From: Aeromicrobium sp.
Lineage (GTDB): Bacteria > Actinomycetota > Actinomycetes > Propionibacteriales > Nocardioidaceae
NCBI GenBank assembly: GCA_023257515.1
Contig: JALRCA010000243.1
Location: forward strand, 1-59,838
Direction of reading: 5' to 3'
DNA: 59,838 nt
The notes beneath the pieces are model-generated. The model was given only the letters and a program-made list of their open reading frames with translations. It was not told the DNA's origin and did no database searches. Made by a program: the position numbers and the translations under genes. How positions within the stretch are numbered: position 1 is the first letter of the stretch; each line of letters opens with the position of its first letter. Positions 49,038 through 58,330 of the stretch are shown here, one piece after another.

Positions 49038-50090
49038 TCACTTCTTTCCGGCCGCGAGCGCGAGCTTGCGGAAGTAGTCGTTCGCGAGGACCGCCAGCAG
49101 CACCAGCGCGCCGAGGAAGAGGGACGTCCAGTCCGTGCTCCACCCGGTGTAGAAGACGCCGATGTTGACGATGCCGTAGGTGAGGCCGCCGATCATGATC
49201 CCGGTGACCGTGCCGTACCCGCCGGAGAGCAGGACGCCACCGATGACGGCGGCCGCGACGGCCGAGAACACGAAGTCGGCCCCGCGGGTCGCGTCGCCGC
49301 TGCTGAACTGCACGGTCTGCAGCACACCCACGAGCGTCGCGCACAGCGAGCTGAGGACGAACAGCGACGCCTTGACCCGCGCGACGGGGACGCCGTTGGT
49401 CGTGGCCGCGTCGATGTCGCCCCCGACGGCGTAGGTCCAGTTGCCGAACACGGTGCGCCGCAGCATCCACGCGATCAGCGCCCCGAGGCCGAACCACCAG
49501 AACACGGTCGAGGACAAAGCGCCGAAGGAGCCGCCGAACACGACGTGGGCGACGCCGTCCGACGGGACGGTCAGGTTCGTGGTGCCGGTCAGGAGCCGGC
49601 CCATGCCGAGCGAGGCACCCACCACGGCGAGCATCATGGCCAGCGTCACGATGAAGGAGGGCAGGCCGGTCCTGAGCGTGAGGAACGCGTTGGTCAGTCC
49701 CACGGCGATCGCGAGCAGCGCGGCGATCGCGACGCACACCCAGATCGAGAGCCCGTAGTGTCCGACACCGATGCCCATCACCGCTGATCCGGCTCCGACC
49801 ATCGAGCCGATCGAGAGGTCGAACTCGCCGGCGATCAGCAGACAGCTCGCTCCCAGCGCGACGATGCCGATCTCGGCCGCCGACCCGAGCCAGCCCGCCG
49901 TGGCGTCCTGGGTGAGGAACCCCTTGCCACCGGCGACCGCGGCGAAGAAGACGTAGAGGACGACGGCCGCGAGCAGCACCCCGAACTCCGGCCGCAGGAC
50001 AGCCGTCCGCACACGGTCGCCACTGGCCCGTCGTCGGGGCCGCTCGTCGCTCGACGGGGAGGCCGCTGGTCGTTCCATCACCGCGCTCAC
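49038..50090 (-). CDS. ABC transporter permease (sugar/CUT2-type)
   Basis: 350 aa, about 9-10 helices. IAGEFDLSIGSMVGAGSAVM (the RbsC-family motif), SFIVTLAMMLAVVGASLGMG, and SAVAAAVIGGVLLSGGYGTV (EAA-like coupling loop) identify a CUT2 permease. A GTG start in a GTGA overlap with the binding-protein gene; second gene of the importer operon. Confidence 0.93.
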   Translation of the reverse strand: MSAVMERPAASPSSDERPRRRASGDRVRTAVLRPEFGVLLAAVVLYVFFAAVAGGKGFLTQDATAGWLGSAAEIGIVALGASCLLIAGEFDLSIGSMVGAGSAVMGIGVGHYGLSIWVCVAIAALLAIAVGLTNAFLTLRTGLPSFIVTLAMMLAVVGASLGMGRLLTGTTNLTVPSDGVAHVVFGGSFGALSSTVFWWFGLGALIAWMLRRTVFGNWTYAVGGDIDAATTNGVPVARVKASLFVLSSLCATLVGVLQTVQFSSGDATRGADFVFSAVAAAVIGGVLLSGGYGTVTGIMIGGLTYGIVNIGVFYTGWSTDWTSLFLGALVLLAVLANDYFRKLALAAGKK

Positions 50091-51094
50091 GCGGCGCCCC
50101 GGATGCCCTTGGCGCCCTTGTTGGACTCGATGACCTGGTCGACGTTGTCCTTCGTGATCCAGTTCGGGGCGGTGTCGATCGGGCCGACCGGGTGCAGTCC
50201 GGCCTGCAGGTACTGCGCCGCGATCAGCACCGAGTAGTAGCCGGTCAGGTAGGGCTGCTGGTCCGCCGCGAACTCGATGTCACCGGACTTGATGAGCTTG
50301 AGCACGTTGGTCGACAGGTCGGTCGTCCCGATGACTGCCTTGCTGCCGACGGAGTCCACGGAGCGGGCCGCGCTCTCCGCGAGCGCTGAGCCGAGGGTGA
50401 AGACCGCGTCGATGGACGTGTCCTTGCGCAAAGCGCCGGAGATGGCGTTCCCGACGGCGGTGGGGTTGCCGCCCTGGTTCGCGGCGAGCGTGATGCGGGT
50501 GGACTTTCCTCCGTTGGCCTTCAGGACCTTGTCCAAGGCGTTGCACCGCGCCTCCAGGACGGGGTTGCCGGGGACCCCGGCGACGCAGAGGACGTTCTTC
50601 TTGCCGGCGTCGACGAAGCGTTGTCCGACGCCGGTGCCGACGACCGTCGGGTCCTCGCCGACGTAGTTGAGTCCGCCCAGCTTCTGCCAGTTGGGGCCGG
50701 CGTTCATGAACACCGTGGGGATCTTGGCGTCGGTGAACTTCTTGATGCCGGGGTCCTGCTCGGGGAAGAACTCGCTCACGACGATGGCGTCGGGCTTGCC
50801 TGCCAAGGCAGCGGTCTGGAGGCGGGTGATGTCGGCCACCGGGTTGGAGAGGTCCTTCGGCGCCGTGTACTTCACGGTGATCCCGAGGTCCTTGCCGGCC
50901 GCCTCGGTGCCGGACTTGATGGCGCTGAAGAACGGGTCGGACAGTGGCCCGCTCACGACGGTCACCGTGTAGTCCTTCCCGATGCTCGTGGTCCCGGAGG
51001 ACGACCCGCTGCCGCTCGAGCAGGCGGACACTCCGGTCACGAGGGCGATGGTCGCGGCGGCCACTGCGGCCTGCCGGCGGCGAGAGAGTTTCAT
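50087..51094 (-). CDS. Sugar-type ABC transporter substrate-binding lipoprotein
   Basis: 335 aa. Signal peptide and lipobox TGVSAC (lipidated Cys at about residue 25). The mature protein is a Peripla_BP_4/RbsB-like fold (DYTVTVVSGPLSDPFFSAIK, PDAIVVSEFFPEQDPGIKKF, AVIGTTDLSTNVLKLIKSGD). It is first in the five-gene operon and would define the substrate; AAGGAG precedes the ATG. A LacI operator covers its 5' leader. Confidence 0.93.
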   Translation of the reverse strand: MKLSRRRQAAVAAATIALVTGVSACSSGSGSSSGTTSIGKDYTVTVVSGPLSDPFFSAIKSGTEAAGKDLGITVKYTAPKDLSNPVADITRLQTAALAGKPDAIVVSEFFPEQDPGIKKFTDAKIPTVFMNAGPNWQKLGGLNYVGEDPTVVGTGVGQRFVDAGKKNVLCVAGVPGNPVLEARCNALDKVLKANGGKSTRITLAANQGGNPTAVGNAISGALRKDTSIDAVFTLGSALAESAARSVDSVGSKAVIGTTDLSTNVLKLIKSGDIEFAADQQPYLTGYYSVLIAAQYLQAGLHPVGPIDTAPNWITKDNVDQVIESNKGAKGIRGAA

Positions 51095-51108
51095 GGGGAG
51101 CTCCTTGG

Positions 51109-51133
51109 TAACACGTGTTAGTAATACGTGTGA
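51109..51133. promoter_or_regulatory. LacI-type operator pair
   Basis: TAACACGTGTTA (51109-51120) is a perfect 12-bp palindrome centred on CG, typical of LacI-family sites. A weaker second copy, TAATACGTGTGA (51122-51133), has its centre 13 bp further on. Both lie in the gap between the importer operon and the divergent lacI gene. Confidence 0.8.
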
Positions 51134-51189
51134 GGACTGTAATGTAGGTCACGCCAGAGCGACAAGCGTTTGACCGAGAAAGTTGTGAC

Positions 51190-52200
51190 GTGACTCACCC
51201 CCGAGGGACCCGACCCAGCAGCAAGGATGTGGCGGAGGCGGCCGGAGTCTCCCGTACGACCGTCAGCTTCGTGCTGAACGACCGTCCGGGGGCGGCCATC
51301 TCCGAGACCACCCGCCAACGGGTCCTGCAGGCGGCCGCGACGCTGGGCTACGTCCCCTCGCCGGAGGCGCGCGCGCTGAAGACCGGACGGAGCGACATCG
51401 TGCTCTGCCTGCTGCCGGACTGGCCGATCACCGGTCCGCTCGGCGTGCTGCTCAAGAAGCTCAGTGCGCACCTGGCCGAGGCCGGGCTGACGATGTTCTC
51501 CCACCAGCGGAACGCGGTCGACGACCTCACACAGGTCTTGCAGTCGACCACGCCGGCTGCCGTCGTCGCGATGTGCGACCTCACGCCGGCCGAGGCGGCC
51601 TTCGCCCAGCAGCGTGGGGTGCACCTGGTCGCCTGGATGGGTGTCATCCCCGGCTACCCCGACGAGGCCGGTCTGAGGCAGAGCGATGTGGGCAGGCTGC
51701 AGGTCTCGGCCCTCGCCGGCCTCGGCCACGAGCGGGTGGCCTACGTGCTCCCGCACGACACCGATCTCGCGTGGTTCAGCGATCCGCGACGGGACGGCGC
51801 CAGCGAGCGGGCAGCGGAGCTCGGTCTTGCGTTCGAGCACGTCAGGCTGACCGACGACGTCGGATCGACCACAGGTCTCGTGGACGGATTGACGACGTCG
51901 GGCACCACGGGCGTGTGCGCCTACAACGACGAGGTCGCCTTCTCGGTCGTCAAGGCGGCCCAGCGCCTGGGCCGGGAGGTCCCGCGCGACCTGTCCGTCG
52001 TGGGGGTCGACGACTCGGTGATCGGTCGGCTCTCCGAGCCCTCGATCACGACCGTCTCGTTCGAGCTGGCGCACGAGGCAGAGAACCTGGCCGCGCTCCT
52101 CGCCGTCGGAAGGAACCTGCCGGCACGATCGTCCGCGCGACCTGCGGAGGTCATCCGGCTGGTCCCGCGAGCGTCGACGGCTCCGCCGGGACGTGCCTGA
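51190..52200 (+). CDS. LacI-family transcriptional regulator
   Basis: 336 aa from GTG. HTH SSKDVAEAAGVSRTTVSFVL with NDRPGAAISETTRQRVLQAA and hinge ALKTGRSDIVLCL; the C-terminal effector domain has CAYNDEVAFSVVKAAQRLGR and VGVDDSVIGRLSEPSITTVS. It likely represses the divergent importer/hydrolase operon through the TAACACGTGTTA site. Convergent with the next gene, 4-bp gap. Confidence 0.93.
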   Translation: MTHPRGTRPSSKDVAEAAGVSRTTVSFVLNDRPGAAISETTRQRVLQAAATLGYVPSPEARALKTGRSDIVLCLLPDWPITGPLGVLLKKLSAHLAEAGLTMFSHQRNAVDDLTQVLQSTTPAAVVAMCDLTPAEAAFAQQRGVHLVAWMGVIPGYPDEAGLRQSDVGRLQVSALAGLGHERVAYVLPHDTDLAWFSDPRRDGASERAAELGLAFEHVRLTDDVGSTTGLVDGLTTSGTTGVCAYNDEVAFSVVKAAQRLGREVPRDLSVVGVDDSVIGRLSEPSITTVSFELAHEAENLAALLAVGRNLPARSSARPAEVIRLVPRASTAPPGRA

Positions 52201-52204
52201 CTCG

Positions 52205-52919
52205 TCAGGCCCGCAGCGCGGCGGGGTCCACGTGCGACGGGGCTGGCGGCACGAACGGGGCCGACCGGCCGTCGAGCAGGACGGCGAGGACGTGTCGGAG
52301 GGAGGACTGGATCCGCTCGTGTTTCAGGCGCCCGGCGGTCTCGGGGTCGCCATCGGCGACCGCCACGCACACGGCGGCTCGGTGCCGGGCGGCGGCGGTG
52401 AGTCGCTCGGCGTCGAGGGAGGAGAGCCGACGCAGACGCAGCAGCGCGGCACGCACGGCGCCGAGCGGTCCGAGGAGCCAGGCGTTCGGCACCGCCTCGG
52501 TCAGGACGTCGCCGAACGTGTCGAGCAGCGACTGCAGCGTCGGGTCCGTCAGGGTGCCGCTGGTCGACATCTCGTCCGTCGCGAGCGCCAGGAGCTCGAG
52601 CTCCTCGCCGATGCCGGTCACGAGGTCGTCGTTCGACAGCGCCTCGATCCGTTCGCTCGTCCGTCCCGCGTCGCGCGCCATCTGCTCGTTGGCCTGCCAC
52701 TCGTAGGGGACGTCCAGGACGCTCGCCGCACGCAGGATGATCACCTCGCGGTGCTGGGCGTCGGTGCCCTCGGTGCCGAAGATCGCCTGCACCATCGAGA
52801 GGAGTGCCGGGTGGATGTCTCCGGTGCCGGCGAACAGCTGCACGACGTCGAGCGTGCTCGCCGGGTTGTCGTCATCGCCGATGACCGCGCGGACGGTGCT
52901 CTCGTCGGGCAGCGGAACC
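52205..52919 (-). CDS. Carboxymuconolactone decarboxylase-like protein with a helical C-terminal domain; start uncertain
   Basis: Clear coding from at least 52843 (GTG; 212 aa). The CMD/AhpD-like part is AGTGDIHPALLSMVQAIFGT with AQHREVIILRAASVLDVPYE; the conserved CxxC is replaced, so peroxidase activity is doubtful. The C-terminal part (ERLTAAARHRAAVCVAVADG, DPETAGRLKHERIQSSL) resembles an FCD-type helical bundle. Sensible codons continue upstream (PYTSQVAVPLPDESTVRAV) back to the XRE stop codon at 52964, but no ATG, GTG or TTG is in frame there; CTG at 52919 is the only near-start. Confidence 0.65.
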
Positions 52920-52963
52920 GCGACCTGAGAGGTGTAGGGAGGCGCCCGCCGGAGCCGGCGACC

Positions 52964-53800
52964 TCAGACCGGTGTGGCGGCCAGCACGGCGAGCAGCTGC
53001 AGCTTCTCGTAGCTGTCGCTGCCCGGGACCGCGGTGTAGACGAGCAGAGAGTGCGACTGGACGGGGTCGAGCAGCACCTGGCAGTTCAGCTCGAGCAGCC
53101 CGACCTCCGGGTGCTGGTAACGCTTGACCTCCGGCGGCCCGACGCCCACCTCGTGCAGGTCCCAGACGGCACGGAACTCCTCGCTCTCGTCCAGGAGCAG
53201 GTTCAGGAGGTGCCCGGCGGTCGAGTCGGGTCCGCGCCGAGCGACCAGCTCGCGCAGTCCCGCGGCGTACATGCGGGAGTGGAACGCGTGGTCCTGCTCC
53301 GGGTGCAGCGCCCGCGCACGAGGATCGGTGAACCAGCGGTAGCCGATGCTGCGCGCGGGACCCGTGCGCAGCGAGGCGTCGCCCACCAGCGCCCTCGCGC
53401 TCGGGGTCTGGCGCAGCGTCTCGCCGACCTCGGTGACGATCTCGGCGGGGGTGTCGCCGAGCCGGTCGAAGATCCGCAGCATCCCGGGACTCACGTGCTG
53501 GCTGGCCGCGCCCCGCGACGGCGGCTGCAGCCCGGCGAGGTGGAACAGGTGATCGCGCTCGTCGAGGGTGAGCCGAAGGCCCTGCGCGATGGAGGCGACC
53601 ATCTGCTCCGAGGGTGTCGGGCCCTGGCCGCGCTCCAGCCGCGAGTAGTAGTCGGGCGACATGTGCGACAGCGCGGCGACCTCCTCGCGGCGCAGTCCGC
53701 TCGTGCGACGGCGCGGACCGCGAGGGAAGCCGACGTCCTCGGGCTGCAGGGCGTCGCGTCGCGCCCGGAGGAACTCACCGAGGCCGGCCCGATCGATCAT
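52964..53800 (-). CDS. XRE-family regulator (MmyB-like ligand domain)
   Basis: 278 aa. N-terminal HTH_31: [60 protein letters not shown]. The C-terminal MmyB domain ([37 protein letters not shown]) binds small ligands. Such regulators usually repress a divergent SDR-type reductase, here the gene at 53928, 127 bp away. The ribosome site before the ATG at 53800 is weak. Confidence 0.92.
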   Translation of the reverse strand: MIDRAGLGEFLRARRDALQPEDVGFPRGPRRRTSGLRREEVAALSHMSPDYYSRLERGQGPTPSEQMVASIAQGLRLTLDERDHLFHLAGLQPPSRGAASQHVSPGMLRIFDRLGDTPAEIVTEVGETLRQTPSARALVGDASLRTGPARSIGYRWFTDPRARALHPEQDHAFHSRMYAAGLRELVARRGPDSTAGHLLNLLLDESEEFRAVWDLHEVGVGPPEVKRYQHPEVGLLELNCQVLLDPVQSHSLLVYTAVPGSDSYEKLQLLAVLAATPV

Positions 53801-53927
53801 GGCTCCATCATCGCGGCCGGCTGACCGCCGATCCACTGATCGTGAGGCCCTGGATCCGGTGCCGCCTCGCTGCGACCGTGGTGCCACGACCCGATCCCCG
53901 GGACCCGATCAGCCGAGAGGACGAACC

Positions 53928-54872
53928 GTGAGACCCAGGACGTACGAGATCGACGTGCCGGACCTGACCGGCACCCGGGCCCTGGTCACGGGCGCGAGCG
54001 ACGGCATGGGCATCGGCATCGCCGCCCGGCTCGCAGGGGCCGGCGCCGAGGTGCTGATGCCGGTGCGCAACTCCGCGAAGGGGGAGTCGGCCGCCGCGTC
54101 CATCCGGGCCCTGCACCCGGACGCGGCGATCGTGCTGCACACCCTCGACCTGGCGTCGCTCGACTCCGTCGCGGACCTGAGCGAGCGGTTGCTGGCCGAC
54201 GGGAGGCCGATCCACCGCCTCGTCAACAACGCCGGCGTCATGACCCCGCCGGAGCGCCGGACGACACAGGACGGCTTCGAGCTGCAGCTCGGCACCAACC
54301 ACCTCGGGCACGTCGCCCTGACCGCGCGGCTCATGCCGCTGCTGCGCGCAGGTCAGGCTCGCATCACGTCGCAGTCGAGCATCGCCGCCCGCAGCGGGAG
54401 CATCCACTGGGACGACCTGCAGTGGGAGCGCGACTACGACGCCATGGCCGCGTACCGCCAGTCCAAGATCGCCGTCGGGCTGTTCGCCCTGGAGCTCGGT
54501 CGACGCAGCGCGGCCGGCGGCTGGGGCGTGACCAGCACGCTCTCGCACCCGGGCGTCGCACCCACGAGCCTGCTCGCGGCACGTCCGGAGGTGGGCCGCG
54601 CCGAGGACACGGTCGGGGTGAGGGTGATCCGATGGCTGTCCTCGCACGGCGTGCTCGTGGGCACGGTCGAGTCCGCCACGCTGCCGGCCCTGCTCGCCTC
54701 GACCGATCCGGAGGCACGTGACGGCGCCTTCTACGGTCCGCAGGGACCGGGCGGCGTCGGTGGTCGTCCGGGTCGCCTCGCACCGTGGAAGCCGCTGCGC
54801 GACGAGGCGGCGGCCACGCGGATGTGGGAGGTCTCCGAGGAGCTCACCGGCGTCCGGTTCCCGGGGGAGTGA
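53928..54872 (+). CDS. SDR-family oxidoreductase (divergent to XRE)
   Basis: 314 aa. [20 protein letters not shown] is the Rossmann motif; [37 protein letters not shown]; catalytic Ser in SSIAARSG and [15 protein letters not shown] with Tyr/Lys; C-terminal [19 protein letters not shown] precedes the GTG. Same arrangement with XRE/MmyB as widely seen in Actinobacteria. A 12-bp perfect hairpin follows. Confidence 0.9.
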   Translation: MRPRTYEIDVPDLTGTRALVTGASDGMGIGIAARLAGAGAEVLMPVRNSAKGESAAASIRALHPDAAIVLHTLDLASLDSVADLSERLLADGRPIHRLVNNAGVMTPPERRTTQDGFELQLGTNHLGHVALTARLMPLLRAGQARITSQSSIAARSGSIHWDDLQWERDYDAMAAYRQSKIAVGLFALELGRRSAAGGWGVTSTLSHPGVAPTSLLAARPEVGRAEDTVGVRVIRWLSSHGVLVGTVESATLPALLASTDPEARDGAFYGPQGPGGVGGRPGRLAPWKPLRDEAAATRMWEVSEELTGVRFPGE

Positions 54873-54885
54873 CGGCACGAGGGCG

Positions 54886-54920
54886 CGCTTCCCGGTCGCG
54901 TCCCGGCGGACCGGGAAGCG
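54886..54920 (+). terminator. Terminator after the SDR gene
   Basis: CGCTTCCCGGTC (54886-54897) pairs perfectly with GACCGGGAAGCG (54909-54920); 11-nt loop. It begins 13 bp after the stop. Confidence 0.8.
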
Positions 54921-55032
54921 ACGAGGGCTCCGCGGACGGAGACCGCCTGCGCGCTCAAGCGGCTCCTCGACGGTACGTCGAACACCGCATGGCTGCAGGA
55001 CGAACGCACCAGAAGGCGCGGCGGGACCGAGG

Positions 55033-55068
55033 GGGCCGGGCGCGGCTCAGGGCTGCCGCGCCCGGCCC
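55033..55068 (-). terminator. Terminator after the lipase gene
   Basis: GGGCCGGGCGCGG (55033-55045) pairs perfectly with CCGCGCCCGGCCC (55056-55068), 10-nt loop, 13 bp beyond the lipase stop on the minus strand. With the hairpin at 54886 it separates two convergent genes. Confidence 0.8.
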
Positions 55069-55081
55069 GATCCTCAGGCGG

Positions 55082-56395
55082 TCAGGGCAGGATCGGCAGG
55101 AGTGCGCAGTTCGAAGGCGCGCTCTTGCCGTTGAACCGGTCGATCAGGTAGCTGCGGGCCTTGCCGGCCTCGCTGAAGATCGGCGTGATGTGGTTCAGCC
55201 CCGTCCCGCCGGTCCCGACGACCTGGATGGCCGGGGCGTACTCCACCTTCGAGCCGAGCGAGCACCAGTTCTGCGCCACCTTCTTGGCCTGCGCGTGGTC
55301 GACGATGTCGTCCTGCGTGCCGGTCACCACGAGCGTCGGGACGCCGGCCTTGACCTTGCCCAGGCGCTGCTTCTCGACGATGGCGAGTGCGGCGGGGTTC
55401 TCCTCGACGACCTCGGCCGCGGACTTGCCGTTCGTGGTCCACTCGGACGTCTTCTTGAACCCGAAGCCCAGGGCGGTGTCGACCGTGCACTGGGTCTGGA
55501 CCTTCGCCAGGGCATCCTTGCCGGCCTGGTTCGTCTCGCGGTCCAGGATGGTCCTGAGCTCGGGCGAGTACTCCAGGAGACCGTTGATCGCATAGCCGAT
55601 CACGCCGGTCAGCAGGGTCCCGTCGACCTTCTTGAGGACGGCGAGCAGGTCGGCCGGCGGGGCGCCGACGTAGGCACCCTTGATGTTCAGCTCGGGTGCG
55701 TAGGACGGTGCGAGCTCGGCAGCCGCCCCGGTGGCGCCGCCGCCCTGGGAGTAGCCGTACAGGCCGATCGGTGACGAGCTCGTCAGCGACGTGCCCGGCA
55801 GGTTGCGGGCCGCTCGCGCGGCGTCGAGCAGGGCGTTGCCGACGTCGGTGCGGGTCGTGTAGGTGTGCAGCCGGTCGGGCGTGCCGAGCCCGATGTAGTC
55901 GGTGACGACCACGGCGATGCCCTGGTCGAGCAGGCCGTAGATGGCCGGGACCTCGTAGCCCGCGCTCAGCGCACCGGGACGGACGTCGATCGTCGAGGAC
56001 AGCTGCTTGGAGGGTGCGCACAGGTCGCCCTGGCCCTGCGTGCCGGCAGCGAACGCGACGAGCGGGCGCGGTCCGGAGCCGGTCCACCTCTTCGCCGGCT
56101 CGAGGTACGAACCGGTGACGGCGACGGCCCTGCCGGCGGCGTCGGTGCTCTTGTACATGATTCGCGTTCCCGTGCCCGGGGCACCGCCGTCCTGGCCCTC
56201 GATCGTGACCGCGAGCTTTTGCGGCTCGGATCGGATGACCTGGCCGTTCGCCGACGGCAGCTGCGCCGGCGGCGTGTAGAACGCCTCGTCGTACGGCGCC
56301 GCCTGGGCCGACGACGACACCGCGGTCGCGAGGGCTGCCGCGGTGAGGGTGAGAGCGCTGACGACGCTGGCGCGCCGGATGATGAAGGACTTCAT
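55082..56395 (-). CDS. Secreted lipase-family protein (secretory lipase/LIP type)
   Basis: 437 aa. Signal peptide (ASVVSALTLTAAALATAVSS, cleavage after AQA). LIP-family alpha/beta hydrolase: VVVTDYIGLGTPDRLHTYTT, nucleophile elbow GLYGYSQGGGATGAAAELAP, acid in TLVVTGTQDDIVDHAQAKKV, His in GTGGTGLNHITPIFSE. It acts outside the cell on lipids or esters. GGGGG lies just upstream of the ATG. Two Cys pairs suggest disulfides. Confidence 0.9.
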   Translation of the reverse strand: MKSFIIRRASVVSALTLTAAALATAVSSSAQAAPYDEAFYTPPAQLPSANGQVIRSEPQKLAVTIEGQDGGAPGTGTRIMYKSTDAAGRAVAVTGSYLEPAKRWTGSGPRPLVAFAAGTQGQGDLCAPSKQLSSTIDVRPGALSAGYEVPAIYGLLDQGIAVVVTDYIGLGTPDRLHTYTTRTDVGNALLDAARAARNLPGTSLTSSSPIGLYGYSQGGGATGAAAELAPSYAPELNIKGAYVGAPPADLLAVLKKVDGTLLTGVIGYAINGLLEYSPELRTILDRETNQAGKDALAKVQTQCTVDTALGFGFKKTSEWTTNGKSAAEVVEENPAALAIVEKQRLGKVKAGVPTLVVTGTQDDIVDHAQAKKVAQNWCSLGSKVEYAPAIQVVGTGGTGLNHITPIFSEAGKARSYLIDRFNGKSAPSNCALLPILP

Positions 56396-56577
56396 GGATC
56401 CCCCCGAGTGGGATGGCTGGATGTGACGCCACGCACGTTAGGCGCGCCACGGAGCTGCTGTAACTCCCGTTTGCGCCGAAGTTCGGGGGTCCGTCCGAAA
56501 CGACGCGGCACGCGACGAACAACTGGTGCGAACGTGTCACACCGGCCGGGACGGCCACGCGCCGGCTCGAGGGCGAC

Positions 56578-57090
56578 TCAGAACAGTCGCTGCATCCTGA
56601 CCTCGTCCGGCTCCTCGAGCTCGAGCAGGCGACGCTTCCGATCGAGTCCGCCGGCGAACCCGGTGAGCGAGCCGTCGGCGCCGACCACCCGGTGGCAGGG
56701 GATCATGATGCTGACGGGGTTGTGCCCGACGGCCTGCCCCACCAGCTGTGCCCATCTCCGGTCGCCCAGCTCGGCGGCGATCTCGCCGTAGGTCACGGTG
56801 CTGCCGTACGGGATGCTCCTCAGCCGGTCCCACACGCGTTCGGACCTCGCCGACCCGGTCGCCCGGACCTCGACGTCGAACGACCGCCGTCGGCCGTCGA
56901 AGTACTCCCCGAGCTCCGCCGACGCCTGCGCCAGGACGTCGTGCCGGTCGACCTCGACGAGCCGCCCCGTCGTGTCGTCGGCGGGCGGGTACCAGTGCCC
57001 GGGGAAGTACAGGCCGACCACCGCTCGCGAGTCGGCGACCACGAGCAGGTCCCCCAGTGGTGACGGGACGAACGTGTGGCAGGTGCTCAT
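56578..57090 (-). CDS. ogt: Methylated-DNA-[protein]-cysteine S-methyltransferase
   Basis: 170 aa suicide repair enzyme for O6-alkylguanine. The active-site motif MIPCHRVVGADGSLTGFAGG has the acceptor Cys; upstream YGSTVTYGEIAAELGDRRWA supplies the Arg-finger helix. The N-terminal domain lacks an Ada regulatory part, so Ogt-type. ATG at 57090 gives the standard N-terminus (TFVPSPLGDLLVVADS). It follows the NADP-oxidoreductase gene on the same strand by 37 bp. Confidence 0.93.
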   Translation of the reverse strand: MSTCHTFVPSPLGDLLVVADSRAVVGLYFPGHWYPPADDTTGRLVEVDRHDVLAQASAELGEYFDGRRRSFDVEVRATGSARSERVWDRLRSIPYGSTVTYGEIAAELGDRRWAQLVGQAVGHNPVSIMIPCHRVVGADGSLTGFAGGLDRKRRLLELEEPDEVRMQRLF

Positions 57091-57127
57091 GGCTCCGCGG
57101 GGGGTGGGGGTCGGATGAGAGTCGTCG

Positions 57128-58027
57128 TCAGGTGACGAGGACGGCCTTGCCGTCCAGTCCACCGGCCTGGACGTGGCTCACGGCGCCCCGGACGTCGCTG
57201 AGCGGCCACAGCGAGTCGAGGCGAGTCGTGATCACGCTGCGGTCCGCGAGCTCGGCGAGCTCCCTCAGGTCGTTCTGGTCGTTCTGCACCTGGTGGCGGA
57301 CGACGCGGACGGGTCGTGGCGACGCGGGAGGAGGTCCGGCCTCGGTGGCGATCGACAGGTACGTGCCGTGGTCGACGACGGCATCGACCACGAACGCGCC
57401 GTACGTGTCGAGCACCGCGTCGTACGTGGCTGTCGGGATCGCTCGCACGTGGGTGTGGGTCGCGGTCTCGCCGAGCGCGCTCGCCAACCGGGCGCGGTGC
57501 CGAGCCGTCACGAGCACCTCGACGGCGACGCCGCGTGCCTGGGCGGCCTGCACGGCGATGGCCCCGACGGCACCGGACCCGCCGGCGACCAGCAGGCGCT
57601 GCCCGGGCTCGAGGGCGAGCTCTGCCAGGGACTGCAGAGCCGTCAGGCCGGCCAGCGGCAGCGTCGCCGCCTCGACCAGACCGATGCTCCGAGGTGCCGG
57701 GGCGAGGGCCGGGCGAGGCAGCGCGACTCGTTCCGCCCACGTGCCGGTCCCGCTGCTCAGCTGGTGCGACATGCCGATGACCCGGGTGCCGACGCGCAGG
57801 TCCGTGCCGTTGGCGTCGACGACGACGCCGGCGACGTCCCACCCCGGCGAGAGCGGGGCATCCTCGCGCGGGACGCCGAACGTCCCGCCGATCGTCTTGA
57901 CGTCCACCGGGTTGATGCTCGACGCGACGACGTCGACCAGGACCTCTCCGTCTCGTGGGACGGGGTCCGGTCGAGGGACGACGCGCAGTCCGTCGAGTCC
58001 GGCACGCTCGAGCTGCGCGGCACGCAT
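57128..58027 (-). CDS. NADP-dependent quinone-oxidoreductase-type (MDR) enzyme
   Basis: 299 aa. GroES-like N-terminus (VLVDVVASSINPVDVKTIGG, LSPGWDVAGVVVDANGTDLR) and Rossmann motif QRLLVAGGSGAVGAIAVQAA. The zinc ligands of alcohol dehydrogenases are absent, as in QOR-like reductases. Probably reduces quinones or enones with NADPH. It may be cotranscribed with ogt downstream. A short ORF with a good ribosome site lies 56 bp upstream. Confidence 0.9.
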   Translation of the reverse strand: MRAAQLERAGLDGLRVVPRPDPVPRDGEVLVDVVASSINPVDVKTIGGTFGVPREDAPLSPGWDVAGVVVDANGTDLRVGTRVIGMSHQLSSGTGTWAERVALPRPALAPAPRSIGLVEAATLPLAGLTALQSLAELALEPGQRLLVAGGSGAVGAIAVQAAQARGVAVEVLVTARHRARLASALGETATHTHVRAIPTATYDAVLDTYGAFVVDAVVDHGTYLSIATEAGPPPASPRPVRVVRHQVQNDQNDLRELAELADRSVITTRLDSLWPLSDVRGAVSHVQAGGLDGKAVLVT

Positions 58028-58083
58028 CCTGGCTTCCTCTCCTGGTCGGGTCGTCGACGCGGTTCACCCGGCGGCGGGCCGTG

Positions 58084-58161
58084 TCACTCCCAGTCCACGG
58101 CGGACCGGGGACCGCGTGACGGGGCGACGTGCTCGACGTGGGGTGAGGGACTGGTGCGCAT
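58084..58161 (-). CDS. Possible 25-aa small protein
   Basis: ATG at 58161 is preceded by CGGAGGACCAGATC, a strong ribosome site at proper spacing, unlike most random short ORFs here. The peptide starts MRTSPSPHVEHVAPSRG and ends SAVDWE. It is upstream of the oxidoreductase on the same strand and could be a leader peptide or free small protein. An in-frame ATG at 58185 has no ribosome site. No homologue known to me. The rest of 58028-58330 holds only the terminator below. Confidence 0.35.
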   Translation of the reverse strand: MRTSPSPHVEHVAPSRGPRSAVDWE

Positions 58162-58283
58162 GATCTGGTCCTCCGTCCGTGGCATGCAAAGGGGGCGGCT
58201 GTGACGTGCCTCCACCAGGGGACCATGCCGCGCTTTCACCGTGCTGTCGTGCGGGCTCGCCCCTCGCCCATGCCCGCACGTGC

Positions 58284-58313
58284 GAGGGGCGCAGCCCGGC
58301 GGCTGCGCCCCTC
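58284..58313 (-). terminator. Terminator of the ECF sigma operon
   Basis: GAGGGGCGCAG (58284-58294) pairs perfectly with CTGCGCCCCTC (58303-58313), 8-nt loop, 17 bp beyond the stop of the sigma partner gene. A competing, longer fold pairs GCCCCTCGC upstream (58256-58267 area) with GCGAGGGGC. Confidence 0.75.
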
Positions 58314-58330
58314 CTGATCCTGGGGGGGGG

